From: an uncultured Halobacteriovorax sp.
GTDB lineage: Bacteria > Bdellovibrionota > Bacteriovoracia > Bacteriovoracales > Bacteriovoracaceae
Direction: 5' to 3'
Assembly (NCBI GenBank): GCA_913061265.1
Contig: CAJXVS010000003.1
Location: 496,001 to 560,000 of the forward strand
Length of the DNA stretch: 64,000 nucleotides
The translations under genes and the position numbers were made by a program. The first letter of the stretch is position 1. Every line of letters begins with the position of its first letter. The notes beneath the pieces are model-generated. The model was given only the letters and a program-made list of their open reading frames with translations, was not told the DNA's origin and searched no databases. Below, in pieces: positions 53,919 to 61,484 of this stretch.

Positions 53919-55637
53919 ATGGACATTGTAAAAACCGGACGCGGAATCACTAATACGATACGAAATGTTAATCGACTCAAAGAAATTGTACTTATCTTCA
54001 CAAGGCACGGCTTTGATGAATTTATTACGCTAGGAGTTACTTCTAAGATCCCTAACTTTGTTCTACCAAAGTCCAGGCGTTCAATTAAGAAAGAGATGAG
54101 CGAAGTCGAAGAAAAAGACTGGTCTCAAGTAATCGGTTTTAGGCTTAGAAAATGCTTTGAAGAGCTAGGTCCTGCCTTTATTAAATTCGGTCAACTGCTA
54201 AGTTCTCGCGAAGATATATTTGATGCTTCCTTTATTGAAGAGATGAAGATTCTCCGCGATAGGGTTAAACCGATTGAATTCTCTGATGTTCGAGAGGAAG
54301 TTGAGCAATCACTTGGAAGGCCCATTAGTGAAGTCTTTGAATCAGTGGATGAAAGCCCTATTGGTACCGCCTCTATTGGCGTTGTTTATAAAGGGACTTT
54401 GAAAACTGGTGAAAAGGTAGTTTTAAAAGTTAGAAGACCAAATATTGTAAAAGAGATGAATACTGATTTTTCAATCCTTCTTTTCTTGGCCACACAAGTC
54501 GAAAGAGCGAGTGAAGAGTTAAGGTACCTTGGAATTTCAAGACTAGTTAATGACTTTAGTATCACTCTTCAGACTGAGCTTGATTTTCATATTGAAGCTT
54601 TAAATTGTGAAAGATTTAAGAAGAATGTTGAAGTCCATGATACGAAAAAAATTCTTTATATTCCTAAGATGTACACAGAGCTTTGTTCAGAAAGATTCTT
54701 AGTTATGGAACTCTTAGATGGAATCCCATTTAGTAATAAAGCGGGAATTTCTCCAAGACTAGACGAACTAAAAAGTAATCTTACTGATGCCCTACAGATC
54801 TTTATTAAGACGTTTTTGATGGATGGTTTCTTTCATGGAGATCTCCATGGTGGGAATTTCTTTCTGATGAAGAATGATCAGATTGGAATTATTGATTTTG
54901 GTCTAATGGGAAGATTGAGTAAGAAGGGGAGAAAGAATTTTGTTGCGATCCTTTACTCTCTTATCACTTATAACTTTGAAAATCTTGTTTATGAATTCTT
55001 AGACGTCGCTGACTACGAAAAGATTCCAGATGTAGATGAACTAATAGCCGATGTTAGAGACGGTATCTCTCCTTTTATAGGTCTTACCGTACAGCAGACC
55101 AATTATACTCATCTGTTTCAGGTTATTATTGAAACCCTTAGAAGGCATAAGCTATTTCTTCCTAGGGAATGGTTTGTTGTTTTTAGATCTTTGATGACTC
55201 TTGATGGAGTTGGGAAGGATATGGAAATAGATTTTGATATCTTCTCTATGGTTGAAGATGATCTACAAGAAATTATTAAAGAGAGCTATAACAAAGAAGA
55301 GATTATAGAAGAAGCTATCTGGACAGGAAGAGATTTCTTGTCTTCAAGTAGAATGTTTCCAAGGCACCTTAGATGGTTCTTAAGAGAATGGTCCAGAAAG
55401 GGTTATGCTTTTGAGATTATTCATAAAGGGCATGAAAAGCAAGTCAAAGATATTACAAGTTCGATAATCTTCTTGGGCTATATTCTTTTAGGAGCAGTTT
55501 TCTTTGTTAGTGGTGTTTCCTTAATTTCAGGAATGAATATAACTCACTGGTCTCATATCCCTACTTTATGCTGGATCTTTTGGGTGATTGGATTGCTCTC
55601 ACTACTTAAGGGAAGCTTAACTGTTCGAAAACTTTAA
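53919..55637 (+). CDS. UbiB/ABC1-family atypical kinase
   Basis: 572 residues. KFGQLLSSREDIF (the KxGQ motif), an A-rich-loop equivalent (GTASIGVVYKG), ATP-binding Lys in VVLKVRRP, catalytic FHGDLHGGNF and metal-binding IIDFGLMG. Two C-terminal transmembrane helices anchor it. Family members act in ubiquinone synthesis and membrane lipid homeostasis; which of these it serves cannot be told, since no ubi genes are adjacent. Confidence 0.9.
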   Translation: MDIVKTGRGITNTIRNVNRLKEIVLIFTRHGFDEFITLGVTSKIPNFVLPKSRRSIKKEMSEVEEKDWSQVIGFRLRKCFEELGPAFIKFGQLLSSREDIFDASFIEEMKILRDRVKPIEFSDVREEVEQSLGRPISEVFESVDESPIGTASIGVVYKGTLKTGEKVVLKVRRPNIVKEMNTDFSILLFLATQVERASEELRYLGISRLVNDFSITLQTELDFHIEALNCERFKKNVEVHDTKKILYIPKMYTELCSERFLVMELLDGIPFSNKAGISPRLDELKSNLTDALQIFIKTFLMDGFFHGDLHGGNFFLMKNDQIGIIDFGLMGRLSKKGRKNFVAILYSLITYNFENLVYEFLDVADYEKIPDVDELIADVRDGISPFIGLTVQQTNYTHLFQVIIETLRRHKLFLPREWFVVFRSLMTLDGVGKDMEIDFDIFSMVEDDLQEIIKESYNKEEIIEEAIWTGRDFLSSSRMFPRHLRWFLREWSRKGYAFEIIHKGHEKQVKDITSSIIFLGYILLGAVFFVSGVSLISGMNITHWSHIPTLCWIFWVIGLLSLLKGSLTVRKL

Positions 55638-56647
55638 ATACTTTCTATCCCTGTGATCCACAGGGGAGTAGGCGTCATCAAATCACTTGGTAGCAAGATG
55701 AGGTTTAAGAAGTCTTGGTGCCCAAGAGCAATCTTCTTTTCGTTTTGGGTGAAGCTAACTTCTTCTTCATCTATTTTTACAACTTCGATTTGATCATTGC
55801 TTATATCTCTTACTAATTTCTTAAAGAGTGCTTTATCAGAAATTCTAAAGATACCTAAAAAGAAGCTATTCTCTACAGTAGCGGGAATTATTTCCTCTAT
55901 AGAAGGAAGCCAAAGCTTTGAAGGGTAAAGCTTGGAAAGGATCTCTTCTTGATCCTTTAAGTTGGAAAACCCGATCTCATGGATAACAGTGGGCATATCC
56001 ATTCCTTTACCTAAAAAGAGATAGGAAACTAATTGATCATCCTTTGAGTATGTATAAAACTTGGCACTCTTTATATTAAGAATCTTGTTCCAGTGCTCTT
56101 GATCCCTCTTTATAAGAAGGATGTCTTTTCCGAAAGGACTTTGGTAACAGGTCTCTAGTTCCTTGGTGCCTATATACTTTGATAAATCCGACAGTTTGTA
56201 TCCTATTGCTATAAGATCCTTATCAGTGGCTCTAGTAGATCCTGTTTGAATGATCTCTCCAGCTTCGTGGAAACAAAATTTCTTATAGAGCCCATCAAGA
56301 TCAGACCATAAGACCATGAGGGCAACTTTATCTTTATAGTTGTTAATAACCCGGGAAAATAATTCTTTGAAATGGCCTTGGCTTTTATAGATTGGGTTAA
56401 CGACGATTCCACCTATAAAGAGAATAGGGCAGCCGTTAGTAAGCTTAAGAAGCCTAGTGCCTACATGGGCAATGATTTCGTCTTCATCAGAGATAAGTAA
56501 ATGAAGGTTTTCCCAGTTCGACTCTTCTACTAAGAGATAGAAGTCCTCTTTATAAGAGTACTGTTCTTCATAACCGAAGCCAGACTCAATAAGTTTCATG
56601 AGATCTTCAAAGTAATTAGGTTTTTCTCTTAGGTTTACGTATTTCAT
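55634..56647 (-). CDS. GNAT-family acetyltransferase
   Basis: 337 residues. The N-terminal half is a GNAT fold (IIAHVGTRLLKL...ILFIGGIVVNPIYKSQGHFKELFSRVI, with an acetyl-CoA loop resembling QxxGxx). The C-terminal half (about 170-337) is a second domain that may be a degenerate GNAT copy. Substrate unknown. 3' end overlaps the UbiB-like gene by 4 bases. Confidence 0.8.
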   Translation of the reverse strand: MKYVNLREKPNYFEDLMKLIESGFGYEEQYSYKEDFYLLVEESNWENLHLLISDEDEIIAHVGTRLLKLTNGCPILFIGGIVVNPIYKSQGHFKELFSRVINNYKDKVALMVLWSDLDGLYKKFCFHEAGEIIQTGSTRATDKDLIAIGYKLSDLSKYIGTKELETCYQSPFGKDILLIKRDQEHWNKILNIKSAKFYTYSKDDQLVSYLFLGKGMDMPTVIHEIGFSNLKDQEEILSKLYPSKLWLPSIEEIIPATVENSFFLGIFRISDKALFKKLVRDISNDQIEVVKIDEEEVSFTQNEKKIALGHQDFLNLILLPSDLMTPTPLWITGIESI

Positions 56648-56780
56648 ACTTACTAAATTGAATAATAATTAGTCGATATAGGCCATTAGCGTATTAAATT
56701 ACTAAAGTATTGAACGCCATTTCAATAGATTAAAGCCTACATTGGAACTTCTTTCCTGTCTGAATATTAGACAATAAATT

Positions 56781-56807
56781 TAAAGAAATTTGCTGGGAGG
56801 GCGAAAA
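56781..56807 (+). promoter_or_regulatory. Sigma-28 promoter of flagellin 1
   Basis: TAAAGAAA (56781-56788), 11 bases, GGCGAAAA (56800-56807): correct FliA spacing, 6 of 8 in the -10. The start is near 56815, giving a leader of about 83 bases. Confidence 0.6.
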
Positions 56808-56852
56808 GGTAGATGAAGGAATTTCATTAGCCCCTCGGGCAAATGTAGTTCA

Positions 56853-56892
56853 CCAGTGACAGGACGTTGTTGGAACCCAAATATCAAGGAGG
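56853..56892 (+). promoter_or_regulatory. CsrA-like leader hairpin of flagellin 1
   Basis: CCAGTGAC (56853-56860) pairs over 8 positions (with G-U pairs) with GTTGTTGG (56866-56873), presenting AGGAC in the loop. A second AAGGAGG (56886-56892) overlaps the Shine-Dalgarno. This is the two-site layout of CsrA-controlled flagellin leaders. Confidence 0.45.
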
Positions 56893-56897
56893 ATACC

Positions 56898-57746
56898 ATG
56901 GGACTTCGTATTAATACGAACGTTGCCTCGTTAAACGCTCAGAGAAATCTGAGAGGAACACGACTGCAATTAAACAAATCGCTTGAGAAATTGTCTTCAG
57001 GACAAAGAATCAATCGTGCCGGCGACGATGCTGCTGGTTTGGCCATTTCAGAGAATCTTAAAGCTCAAGTGAGAGGTTTAGGACAAGCTGAAAGAAACGC
57101 AGAGGATGGCATCTCATTAGTTCAAATTGCTGAGGGTGCCCTTAGTGAGGTTTCAAACATTCTGATCAGACTTCGAGAACTCGCCGTACAGGCCGCCTCG
57201 GATACCATCGGGCCAACAGAAAGAAAGTTTCTTAATGTTGAATTTGAACAACTTACTTCAGAAGTAGACAGGATTGCTAACTCAACTGAGTTCAACCGCG
57301 TTCCTCTTCTAAATGGTACTGGTGCTGTATTTGATATTCAAATTGGTACACGTAACGATCCTATCGCTGACCGTTTAACATTCGATGCTTCAAGCGCTGA
57401 TGTTAACGTTGCTGCTCTTGGATTAAACCTGGCTTCAGTTGCCGATAAGATTTCTGCACAGAACTCTTTGGCCTCAATTGACCAGTCTATTATTTCGGTT
57501 TCCGGAATTCGTGCCGACTTTGGTGCACTCCAAAACCGTTTGCAATCAACCATTAATAACATTGCTGTAAGTATTGAAAACTTATCTGCAGCAAACTCTA
57601 GGGTAAGAGACACTGACGTCGCTGCTGAGACTGCCAATCTGACTAAGAATAATATTCTCATGTCGGCCGGTACATCGGTATTAGCGCAAGCGAACTCTTC
57701 AACCAAGAACGCCCTATCACTAATCCAAGCCGCGGCTCAGGGTTAA
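56898..57746 (+). CDS. fliC: Flagellin 1
   Basis: 282 residues from ATG 56898 (MGLRINTNVASLNAQRNL), after a perfect AAGGAGG. Conserved D0/D1 helices at both ends (LEKLSSGQRINRAGDDAAGLAISE; DVAAETANLTKNNILMSAGTSVLAQAN) with a very short centre, as in sheathed-flagellum species. Codon use is richer in C/G-ending codons than its neighbours, consistent with high expression. Structural filament protein. Confidence 0.97.
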   Translation: MGLRINTNVASLNAQRNLRGTRLQLNKSLEKLSSGQRINRAGDDAAGLAISENLKAQVRGLGQAERNAEDGISLVQIAEGALSEVSNILIRLRELAVQAASDTIGPTERKFLNVEFEQLTSEVDRIANSTEFNRVPLLNGTGAVFDIQIGTRNDPIADRLTFDASSADVNVAALGLNLASVADKISAQNSLASIDQSIISVSGIRADFGALQNRLQSTINNIAVSIENLSAANSRVRDTDVAAETANLTKNNILMSAGTSVLAQANSSTKNALSLIQAAAQG

Positions 57747-57813
57747 TAGGTAGTTATTGGGAATGGTTAAGGCGAATGCGCCAGTTGCAAACTTTTATTT
57801 ACAGGAGAGTACT

Positions 57814-57840
57814 ATGTTGGATTACGAAACAGACGGATAA
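57814..57840 (+). CDS. Possible 8-codon minigene between flagellins
   Basis: ATG-TTG... encodes MLDYETDG and stops at 57838-57840. It follows AGGAG at good spacing. It lies 67 bases after the flagellin 1 stop and before the flagellin 2 promoter candidate. It may be chance. Confidence 0.2.
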   Translation: MLDYETDG

Positions 57841-57898
57841 ATATACGAGAACAGTTGATTACACTGCAATGGTCGATTGTTCTAAAAAAAATTAACTA

Positions 57899-57925
57899 TA
57901 AAAACATTGTGTAACTAAACGAGAA
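57899..57925 (+). promoter_or_regulatory. Weak sigma-28-like promoter of flagellin 2
   Basis: TAAAAACA (57899-57906), 11 bases, AACGAGAA (57918-57925). Spacing is right but the -10 is only 5 of 8. Confidence 0.35.
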
Positions 57926-57956
57926 AAAAAAGAAAAACTAATATTAATGATTGAAA

Positions 57957-58005
57957 GGACAGGAGTCCGGCAGTTTTTACAGGAGGTAAGGTATGTTTGA
58001 AGGAG
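57957..58005 (+). promoter_or_regulatory. CsrA-like leader of flagellin 2 with minigene
   Basis: GGAC-AGGA-GTCC (57957-57968) is a perfect 4-bp stem with an AGGA loop. AGGAGG follows at 57981 and drives a possible 5-residue ORF (MFEGD, 57993-58010), and AGGAG at 58001-58005 is the flagellin ribosome binding site, inside that ORF. Confidence 0.4.
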
Positions 58006-58012
58006 ATTAACT

Positions 58013-58846
58013 ATGGGACTACGAATTAACACGAATGTTAGCTCGCTAGCAGCACAGAGAAATTTGGGAATTAGTTCTCGGAATTTACAAGATAACTTTA
58101 GAAAATTATCTTCCGGGGAGAGAATTACCCAGGCAGCTGATGATGCAGCAGGATTAGCAATTAGTGAAAACTTAAGAGCGCAAATAAGAGGCGGCAGACA
58201 GGCAAAGAGAAATGCCGGTGATGCAATCTCACTTATACAAACAGCAGAAGGTGGATTGAATGAAGTTTCCAATATTATTATCAGACTTAGGGAACTATCC
58301 ATTCAAGCAGCTTCGGATACTGTTGGAGAAACAGAACGTGGATTTACTGATATCGAATTTCAGAAACTTAAAGAGGAAATCGACAGAATCTCAAAGTCAT
58401 CAGAGTTCAATGGAACTAAGTTGCTTGATGGTTCTACCGGACTACTCGAGTTTCAAGTCGGAATTCATAACGACCCACTTCTCGATCGATTGCGCTACGA
58501 TGGCACACAGAACACGGCAACGCTTGCAGCCCTTGGGCTTTCAGCAGAGTCTGTTGCGACTAAAGATGGTGCCCAGCTTTCTCTTAAGAAACTGGATGAT
58601 GCTTTGGTCAATATTAACGGAACTAGGTCAGAATTGGGTGCGACCCAGAACAGACTTTCTTCGATTATCAATACTTTGGGCATTAGTGATGAGAACCTTA
58701 GTGCAGCAAAGTCAAGAATTAGAGATGTCGATGTGGCAGCTGAAACAGCTGATCTCACTCGAAACAACATCCTTGTTCAGTCGGGAACGTCAGTACTATC
58801 GCAAGCAAATCAGGCGCCTAATTTAGCGTTAAAGTTACTCGGATAG
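58013..58846 (+). CDS. fliC: Flagellin 2
   Basis: 277 residues, close paralogue of flagellin 1 (MGLRINTNVSSLAAQRNL; FRKLSSGERITQAADDAAGLAISENLRAQ; DVAAETADLTRNNILVQSGTSVLSQANQ). It ends in LKLLG instead of the SLIQAAAQG of flagellin 1. The short central region is typical of this group. Arises from tandem duplication. A strong terminator follows. Confidence 0.96.
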   Translation: MGLRINTNVSSLAAQRNLGISSRNLQDNFRKLSSGERITQAADDAAGLAISENLRAQIRGGRQAKRNAGDAISLIQTAEGGLNEVSNIIIRLRELSIQAASDTVGETERGFTDIEFQKLKEEIDRISKSSEFNGTKLLDGSTGLLEFQVGIHNDPLLDRLRYDGTQNTATLAALGLSAESVATKDGAQLSLKKLDDALVNINGTRSELGATQNRLSSIINTLGISDENLSAAKSRIRDVDVAAETADLTRNNILVQSGTSVLSQANQAPNLALKLLG

Positions 58847-58864
58847 AAGACACAATAAGTTTTT

Positions 58865-58900
58865 AATGCCCATTGCTTTGTATGAAGCATGGGCATTTTT
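58865..58900 (+). terminator. Terminator of flagellin 2
   Basis: AATGCCCAT(T)GCTT pairs with AAGCATGGGCATT (one bulged base) and is followed by TTTTT-type sequence. 19 bases after the stop. Confidence 0.88.
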
Positions 58901-58907
58901 GCGTTTA

Positions 58908-59031
58908 GGAAGCCGTAGGCGGTGAACGTATGCCGAGCGAAGGCAGGAGCCGAAGCCGGCGAAGAAAGAATCTAAGATGGAATGGAAAGATCGTCAGTAA
59001 GGCAGGAGCCGAAGCAGACGAAGAAAGAATC
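58908..59031. repeat. GC-rich direct repeat downstream of the flagellins
   Basis: Two 33-base copies (58940-58972 and 58999-59031) differ at two positions; core GGCAGGAGCCGAAGC. The first is preceded by further GC-rich sequence (GAAGCCGTAGGCGGTGAACG from about 58910). The composition is unlike the surrounding AT-rich DNA. No coding frame is evident. It may be a dispersed extragenic repeat. Confidence 0.6.
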
Positions 59032-59085
59032 GACTTTATCCCCCACCCAACAACAAAACCCAAAAAAATCTGCTAAAATAAACCC

Positions 59086-60084
59086 ATGCCAAACGAACAA
59101 GAAAATGAAGAAGTCACAGAGAAAACAATCCTAATAATAGGGATTAGCTCCTTCGTAGGAAGCAACCTGGCCCAGTATTTAAAAAAATATTACAAAATCA
59201 TAGGAACCTACTACCAAAACCCAGTAAAAGTAGAGGGCATCCTAACTTTACCCATGAATATTAAAAATAAAGATGAAGTTCAAAGAGTTATCTTCTCTTT
59301 TAAACCAGACTATACAATCTATTGCGCAGGGGTGAACAGTATCTCGGAATGCGCATTAAACTCTGATCGAAGTGATTCACTAAATACAAATGGATTGATT
59401 ACAGTTTCTGAATATTGTCAGAGGTATAAATCTCAAATTTGCTACTTATCATCGAGTCATGTTTTTTCAGGTGAAGAAAAGAAATATATTGAAATGGATA
59501 TTCCAGATTCAAATACTGCTTACGGAAAGTCTCAGGCAGCCGCGGAGTTCTATATTCAGAAAACAAGTCTAAACTATATTATCTTTAGAACTTGTAAGCT
59601 TTATGGACGAAGCTTAAAGATGTCCAATCCTAATGTTTTTGAAAACTTTCAAAAAGAATTTCATCAAGGAAATTCTGTTACTTGTGATAATCACGTGGCG
59701 ACAGGCTATTTAGATATTTACTATATGGCGGCCATGATTAAGATCTGCTTTGAAAAAGAAGTTAAGAATAGGCTTTTTCAAGTTAGCACAAAAGATATTA
59801 TGACCCCTTTCGAATTTGCTAACGCTTATTGCGAAGTCTTTCATCAAGATAAATCAAATATTTCTAAGGGAAAATGGAACTATCCTCTTATGAAAGGAAT
59901 GAGCGGTGCCACGGGTGTTGATAAGTTCTTTCTTCAGATGGATATCTCTAATCTTGAAGGGTTTCTTAGCATTAAGCTTCCTTCTATTGAGGAATCATTG
60001 GCGTTCACGTTTAAGAGGCTTAATGGTTCTGTTTCTAAAGAGAATAAGAAAGAGAGTAAGGGTGAGGGAATTCAGTTTATTTAA
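59086..60084 (+). CDS. RmlD-like NAD(P)-dependent sugar-nucleotide reductase
   Basis: 332 residues, extended SDR of the RmlD/dTDP-4-dehydrorhamnose reductase type. Nucleotide loop GISSFVGSNLAQYL, CAGVNSISECALN (the RmlD NAxxxVDxAE-like segment), SSSHVFSGEE, and AYGKSQAAAE with Tyr146. The expected catalytic Lys of YxxxK is Gln150, so activity is uncertain. No rml neighbours. Possibly involved in surface polysaccharide or flagellin glycan modification because of the flagellin neighbourhood, which is inference. Confidence 0.82.
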   Translation: MPNEQENEEVTEKTILIIGISSFVGSNLAQYLKKYYKIIGTYYQNPVKVEGILTLPMNIKNKDEVQRVIFSFKPDYTIYCAGVNSISECALNSDRSDSLNTNGLITVSEYCQRYKSQICYLSSSHVFSGEEKKYIEMDIPDSNTAYGKSQAAAEFYIQKTSLNYIIFRTCKLYGRSLKMSNPNVFENFQKEFHQGNSVTCDNHVATGYLDIYYMAAMIKICFEKEVKNRLFQVSTKDIMTPFEFANAYCEVFHQDKSNISKGKWNYPLMKGMSGATGVDKFFLQMDISNLEGFLSIKLPSIEESLAFTFKRLNGSVSKENKKESKGEGIQFI

Positions 60085-60089
60085 TGACT

Positions 60090-60133
60090 CAAGGAAGCGT
60101 TAGCGCCCGCCGAGACACGCGGAGTATCTCTCT
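60090..60133. repeat. GC-rich element after the RmlD-like gene
   Basis: A short GC-rich stretch (GGAAGCGTTAGCGCCCGCC, GAGACACGCGGAG) in the convergent gap, similar in flavour to the 58908-59031 repeats but not an exact copy. It may act as a non-standard terminator. Confidence 0.3.
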
Positions 60134-60148
60134 TATAAACCAAAACTT

Positions 60149-60679
60149 CTAACGCGCAGACTGCTTCAAAAACTCAGCAATATAATGCTTAACCATAGCA
60201 TCAACATCAACCGCCTCACCTTGAAAGTTCCAAGTGATCTTATTGAAAGCACCAACGTGGGCACGAACTTCGTGAGCTGTTTCAGCACCAGGGTTTTGTT
60301 GAGAATTTAAGCGAGGGCTCAGAAGATCGTTACCATTAGAAAGAAATCCGATAGTGATAAGATCATTCGCTTTTCTAGAAAAAATAATACGAAGGCTATT
60401 TCTGAAAAGCATAAAGTCATTAACAGTATTTGAGATCTTAAAGATCTTAACTTGATGACCAGAGTTCATACTTGATCTGTACTGATTAAACTTACAAACG
60501 AAGAGTTCAACTCGATCTCGAATTTGATCAAGGAACTCAATACTGGCTTCTTCAAGAAGTTGATAAGTATCTAAGTGTGAGTCCATATTGATAACACCAG
60601 ACTCATCCATATTTATCTCTTCGAGAGCTATGTTTTCAATCCAGGTCGTATCAATGTTTTCGAATGTAGTAGTTTCCAT
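60149..60679 (-). CDS. Conserved-looking protein of unknown function
   Basis: 176 residues, no signal peptide. An acidic N-terminus (METTTFENIDTTWIENIALEEINMDES), then an alpha/beta pattern (FLDQIRDRVELFVCKFNQYR; VKIFKISNTVNDFMLFRNSLRIIFSRKANDLITIGF). No family or catalytic motif recognised. It faces the RmlD-like gene convergently and lies downstream of the 6S RNA on the same strand. Coding character is good (few rare codons, balanced composition). Confidence 0.7.
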   Translation of the reverse strand: METTTFENIDTTWIENIALEEINMDESGVINMDSHLDTYQLLEEASIEFLDQIRDRVELFVCKFNQYRSSMNSGHQVKIFKISNTVNDFMLFRNSLRIIFSRKANDLITIGFLSNGNDLLSPRLNSQQNPGAETAHEVRAHVGAFNKITWNFQGEAVDVDAMVKHYIAEFLKQSAR

Positions 60680-60772
60680 ACTTTAATGATGAATTTGTGA
60701 GGGTGATGTGTCAATGGAGAGTTAACAAAGAGCTCTTGAATTAGGTTCGAAGCGGCTAAGAGCTTTGAAGAA

Positions 60773-60958
60773 AAAAAAGGTGGGTCTTGGAAGGCTTTTC
60801 ATGGTTCCGCCCGTCAATCGAAAGGTGGCTGCAGTTAGTAATCACTTTAGGCTTCTCAATCCGGGATTAACCGTCTGAGCTTGCACACCGTGACCAGGGA
60901 CCGCTCCCATTAATAAAATTTGTAGGGCGAAACTTAGTTTGCCAACTACAAGACCCAC
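60773..60958 (-). ncRNA. ssrS: 6S RNA
   Basis: About 185 bases on the minus strand, the length of E. coli 6S RNA. The ends pair perfectly: GTGGGTCTTG (60958-60949) with CAAGACCCAC (60789-60780), followed by a run of T. Read 5'-3' the interior contains GGTGTGCAAGCTCAGACGG and GATTGAGAAGCCTAAA...CTGCAGCCACC, which parallel the conserved GGTGAGCATGCTCGGTCC and GAGAAGCCTTAAA...CTGCGACGACAC segments of E. coli 6S. 6S RNA binds sigma-70 holoenzyme and down-regulates transcription. An open frame overlaps it but shows no coding features. Confidence 0.85.
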
Positions 60959-60962
60959 ATCC

Positions 60963-60992
60963 ATTATAGCGGCCTTCGTGGCAACCACTCAA
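60963..60992 (-). promoter_or_regulatory. Promoter of 6S RNA
   Basis: A perfect TATAAT (60968-60963 on the minus strand) lies about 6 bases before the 5' stem of the RNA. A TTGAGT -35 lies 18 bases upstream. Confidence 0.65.
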
Positions 60993-61138
60993 GGCAAGAG
61001 GAAAAACTAGGTAAACTACCAAAATCACGTAAAAACAGGGGTTTATATAATAAATATTGCATCGCATCACGAAAAATAGTAAAATAAGAGAATAATAATT
61101 AGTTAACCGAGCAGTTAGATAAGGTTTTGCTTTTTTCC

Positions 61139-61165
61139 TCAAGTAATTGAGTAAAGAGCCGATAA
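61139..61165 (+). promoter_or_regulatory. Sigma-28 promoter of the Flp/Tad locus
   Basis: TCAAGTAA (61139-61146), exactly 11 bases, GCCGATAA (61158-61165). The -10 is a perfect FliA match and the -35 is 5 of 8. The start would be about 20 bases before the flp ATG, with GGGAG between. Confidence 0.65.
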
Positions 61166-61193
61166 ATACTGGTGACTAATTAGGGAGAATAGT

Positions 61194-61379
61194 ATGAAAA
61201 ATTTTATGACTTATCTTAAAGACGAAAGTGGGCAGACTTCTACTGAGTACATTCTGTTAGTAGCAGTTGTGGCGGCAGTTGTTTTCAAGTTCAAAGGCGT
61301 CATTATGGAAAAGCTAGTTGGTGACAACGGGCTTGTAGGAAAAGTTTTTGATAAGGCTGATGGTCTCTTAGAAGAGTAA
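61194..61379 (+). CDS. flp: Flp-type IVb pilin
   Basis: 61 residues. Class III signal MKNFMTYLKDESG cleaved before QTSTEYILLVAVVAAVV, with Glu5 and Tyr6 of the Flp motif. Likely the major Tad pilus subunit. Good GGGAG upstream. It is separated from the rest of the locus by a hairpin, which allows higher expression of the pilin. Confidence 0.92.
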   Translation: MKNFMTYLKDESGQTSTEYILLVAVVAAVVFKFKGVIMEKLVGDNGLVGKVFDKADGLLEE

Positions 61380-61429
61380 TCGTAGCTTTTTCGATAATTT
61401 AGCCAATAAAATAATATCCGATCTAATTG

Positions 61430-61455
61430 GAGGGGAATTTCTTTCCCCTCTTGAG
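61430..61455 (+). terminator. Partial terminator/attenuator after flp
   Basis: GAGGGGAA / TTCCCCTC (8 bp, loop TTTCT) then TTGAGTATTTT. The tail is only partly T-rich, so partial read-through to the next pilin-like gene is likely. Confidence 0.6.
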
Positions 61456-61484
61456 TATTTTCGCGCATTTACTAATCTAAAACT

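Larger units (their letters stand above)
60680..61193. other. Long intergenic region: 6S RNA and tad promoter
   Basis: No convincing protein gene in about 510 bases. 60680-60772 carries only AT-rich sequence; 60773-60992 is the 6S RNA gene with its promoter; 61139-61165 is the sigma-28-like promoter of the Flp operon; 60995-61138 shows nothing else that I can support. Confidence 0.7.

Noticed and set aside
56813-56830. 5-codon ORF (MKEFH) before flagellin 1
   Set aside because: It lies at or before the predicted sigma-28 start site, so it would hardly be transcribed with its ribosome binding site.
57338-57706. 122-codon minus-strand frame in flagellin 1
   Set aside because: Antisense shadow of a strongly biased coding sequence; no start signals.
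58260-58826. 188-codon plus-strand open frame inside flagellin 2
   Set aside because: It is in another frame of a clear flagellin gene; its composition follows the flagellin codons and no family is recognised.
60867-61142. 91-codon open frame on the minus strand
   Set aside because: It runs through the 6S RNA gene and its promoter; no ribosome binding site or recognisable domain.
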